Source: RHKX01 sp964641695
Lineage (GTDB): Bacteria; Actinomycetota; Thermoleophilia; Solirubrobacterales; 70-9
Assembly (NCBI GenBank): GCA_964641695.1
Contig: CAZXKG010000111.1
Location: forward strand, 1-8,725
Reading direction: 5' to 3'
Length of the DNA stretch: 8,725 bases
A program made the translations under genes and the position numbers. The notes under the pieces are model-generated. The model was not told the DNA's origin. It saw only the letters and a list, made by a program, of their open reading frames with translations, and ran no database searches. Positions 7,548 to 8,725 of the stretch are shown here, one piece after another. The stretch's first letter is position 1. Every line of letters begins with the position of its first letter.

Positions 7548-7570
7548 GACAACTTGGTACAGAAGTTGTC
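7548..7570 (+). repeat. 17-bp repeat, copy 2, within a 23-bp palindrome
   Basis: The core AACTTGGTACAGAAGTT (7551-7567) is the same 17 bases as copy 1. Here the arms extend to a perfect 8 bp, GACAACTT and AAGTTGTC, around the spacer GGTACAG. It lies 245 bp before the YCII gene and reads toward it. Dyad symmetry plus recurrence suggests a protein-binding site or the terminal repeat of an element. Confidence 0.88.
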
Positions 7571-7605
7571 TGACCGGGTTTGAGTGGATTCGTCGTACTC
7601 GTCGG

Positions 7606-7627
7606 GGTCGCGATCTCGACCGCGACC
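7606..7627 (+). repeat. Short hairpin GGTCGCG / CGCGACC
   Basis: Perfect 7-bp arms around an 8-nt loop, within the putative leader of the YCII gene. GC-rich and without a following T-tract, so not a clear terminator. Confidence 0.5.
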
Positions 7628-7737
7628 GAGAGCCAAGCGCCGGATACCGGCTGGGGCCGCGCAGAGGCGACCGGATACGGGCAGCCCGCCCCCGCAAAGG
7701 CTTCTACGCTGGTCTCAAAGCCAGATCAGTGGTTCCA

Positions 7738-7765
7738 TGTCGAGAAGCTCCGTCCGGCTCCGCTC
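7738..7765 (+). promoter_or_regulatory. Candidate ECF42 autoregulatory promoter
   Basis: TGTCGA (7738-7743) is the -35 sequence I recall for ECF42-controlled promoters. After 17 nt comes CGCTC (7761-7765), an imperfect match to the expected -10 of the CG(A/T)C type. It is 73 bp upstream of ATG 7816, a sensible distance. A second TGTCGA near 7266 has no gene close by, so the hexamer alone is weak evidence. Confidence 0.4.
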
Positions 7766-7815
7766 ACCAGGTGAAGGGCCTCGACAGGCGCGGCCCACGA
7801 CACCAGGAGGTCACG

Positions 7816-8226
7816 ATGCCCAAGTACCTGCTTCTCAAGCACTACCGGGGCGGCCCGGAGCCGCACCATCCCTATCCGCCGATGGACGAATGGGCGCCCG
7901 AGGACGTGGAGGCGCACATCGCCTTCCAGCGCCACGTTCGCAAGCTGCTCGAGGAGAGCGGCGAGTACGTCGACTCGCAGGCGCTCACGCCGGCGCGCAC
8001 CTGGGTGCGCTACGGCGGCCCGGATGCGGCGCCGGTCACGACCGACGGCCCGCTGCCCGAGACGAGCGACCTGGTCGCGGGCTGGTTCATGATCGACGTC
8101 GACTCCCACGAGCGCGCGCTCGAAGTCGCGGCGTACGTCTCCTCCGAGCCCGGCCCCCGCGGCGAGCCGATCTACGAGTGGCTCGAGCTCCGCGAGGTCA
8201 TGTCCAACAAGCTGTCGGAGGACTGA
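7816..8226 (+). CDS. YCII-related (DGPF) family protein
   Basis: A 136-residue soluble protein of the YCII-related/DGPF family, with a small ferredoxin-like alpha/beta fold. It starts with the typical MPKYLLLKHY strand. The family signature appears at residues 77 to 102 as DGPLPETSDLVAGWFMIDVD followed by an SHERALE helix. The usual DGPF is DGPL here, and the last strand reads YEWLELREVM. AGGAGGT (7805-7811) stands 4 nt before ATG 7816. An in-frame GTG at 7729 adds 29 residues unlike the family, so I rejected it. The biochemical function of DGPF proteins is not settled. They are known to be encoded next to ECF42 sigma factors, and the downstream gene, 8 bp away, fits that. Codons end almost always in G or C, more strictly than in the leftward operon. 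Confidence 0.93.
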   Translation: MPKYLLLKHYRGGPEPHHPYPPMDEWAPEDVEAHIAFQRHVRKLLEESGEYVDSQALTPARTWVRYGGPDAAPVTTDGPLPETSDLVAGWFMIDVDSHERALEVAAYVSSEPGPRGEPIYEWLELREVMSNKLSED

Positions 8227-8234
8227 TCCCGGGC

Positions 8235-8725
8235 GTGGCCGACGGGCCGGCGCAACCGCTGGACGAGGGCGCCCTGCGCGCCCTCGTCCCGCAGGTGCTC
8301 GCGGCGTTGGTCAGACGGGGCGAGGACTTCGACGCCGCGGAGGACGCGCTGCAGGAGGCGTTGCTGGAGGCGCTCCGGGCCTGGCCCGAGCATCCGCCGC
8401 GCGACCCCGCCGCGTGGCTGAGCACCGTTGCCACACGGCGGCTCGTCGACGCCCGCCGCAGCGAAGCCGCCCGGCAGCGCCGCGAGGAGACGACGTACGA
8501 GGTGCCGCAGCCAGGGGTCACGGAGGATGGCGACGACACCCTCTTCCTGCTCTTCCGCTGCTGTCATCCCGACCTCTCCCCCGCCTCCCAGGTGGCGCTG
8601 ACCCTGCGCGCGGTCGGCGGGCTCACCACCCGGGACATCGCCGATGCCTTCTACGTTCCCGAGGCGACGATGGCGCAGCGGATCAGCCGGGCCAAGCGCA
8701 CGCTGCGCGGGCGCCGTCTGGACCA
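8235..8725 (+). CDS. ECF42-type RNA polymerase sigma factor, 3' end beyond the window
   Basis: I translated 163 codons from GTG 8235 to the right edge with no stop. Region 2 spans about residues 17 to 84 and includes FDAAEDALQEALLEAL (32-47) and AAWLSTVATRRLVDARR (59-75), the helices that bind core polymerase and the -10 element. A linker carries the group hallmark CCHPDLSP (109-116). Region 4, for -35 recognition, follows with VALTLRAVGGLTTRDIADAF and PEATMAQRISRAKRTLR (142-158). These match the ECF42 group, whose members are about 400 residues with a long TPR-like C-terminal extension; that part lies outside the window. GGAGGA (8217-8222) inside the end of the YCII gene, 12 nt upstream, is the likely ribosome-binding site. 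The 8-bp gap suggests one transcript with the YCII gene. Members lack a classical anti-sigma partner and are thought to be controlled through their own C-terminus. Confidence 0.93.
   Translation, partial: MADGPAQPLDEGALRALVPQVLAALVRRGEDFDAAEDALQEALLEALRAWPEHPPRDPAAWLSTVATRRLVDARRSEAARQRREETTYEVPQPGVTEDGDDTLFLLFRCCHPDLSPASQVALTLRAVGGLTTRDIADAFYVPEATMAQRISRAKRTLRGRRLD

Larger units (their letters stand above)
6874..7815. other. 942-bp intergenic region between divergent operons
   Basis: No frame here looks like a conserved protein, and third-position GC bias is absent. The longest open frames (minus 7373 to 6870, 167 codons; plus 7136 to 7573, 145 codons) lack ribosome-binding sites and have erratic, Arg/Ser/Pro-rich composition. 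No tRNA or rRNA is visible. It does contain two inverted copies of a 17-bp sequence, four hairpin-forming stretches and overlapping promoter-like elements, all listed separately. It must carry the 5' ends of both transcripts, so long leaders, a small RNA or a decayed mobile element are all possible. Confidence 0.7.

Noticed and set aside
7136..7573. 145-codon plus-strand frame
   Set aside because: No ribosome-binding site and Arg/Ser/Pro-rich shadow composition. It spans hairpins and repeat copy 2, and I saw no transposase or other motif.
7729..7815. N-terminal extension of the YCII protein from GTG 7729
   Set aside because: The extra 29 residues do not fit the family, while AGGAGGT sits just before ATG 7816.
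1..8725. CRISPR arrays, tRNA or rRNA genes
   Set aside because: No regularly spaced repeats and no recognisable tRNA or rRNA segments were seen.

Overview
The window looks like chromosomal DNA from a high-GC actinobacterium, most likely class Thermoleophilia (Solirubrobacterales or relatives). This rests on the protein types: a long secreted NHL/fibronectin-III/PD40-like protein with the CRAYEMVSP motif and a Lys/Arg-rich tail, a secreted Cys-containing repeat protein with a YNLEPPPG motif, and a collagen-like protein with a C-terminal domain headed DPWTAGGTLP. These are recognised from family memory; no search was run.

Left three quarters (positions 1 to 6873, minus strand): three genes for exported or envelope proteins, reading leftward. 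First is a 248-residue collagen-like protein (6873 to 6127). After a 68-bp gap holding a perfect 14-bp-arm hairpin comes a 1345-residue six-bladed NHL / two fibronectin III / second-propeller protein (6058 to 2021). Its TGA stop overlaps the GTG start of a third gene (2024 to beyond the left edge, 674 codons seen). The third gene encodes a signal-peptide protein built from at least three copies of one Cys-containing module. The overlap suggests translational coupling, and the layout suggests one operon for surface or extracellular proteins.

Centre (6874 to 7815): 942 bp without a convincing gene. It holds two inverted copies of a 17-bp sequence about 0.5 kb apart, several hairpins, and a pair of overlapping, oppositely directed sigma70-like promoters with a 12-bp palindrome in one spacer. 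It may be the shared control region of the divergent operons, or the remains of a small mobile element.

Right end (7816 to 8725, plus strand): a two-gene unit of different, stricter high-GC codon use. It encodes a YCII/DGPF-family protein (136 aa) and, 8 bp downstream, an ECF sigma factor of the ECF42 type, cut by the window edge. This pairing is an established one. A TGTCGA element upstream could be an autoregulated ECF42 promoter.
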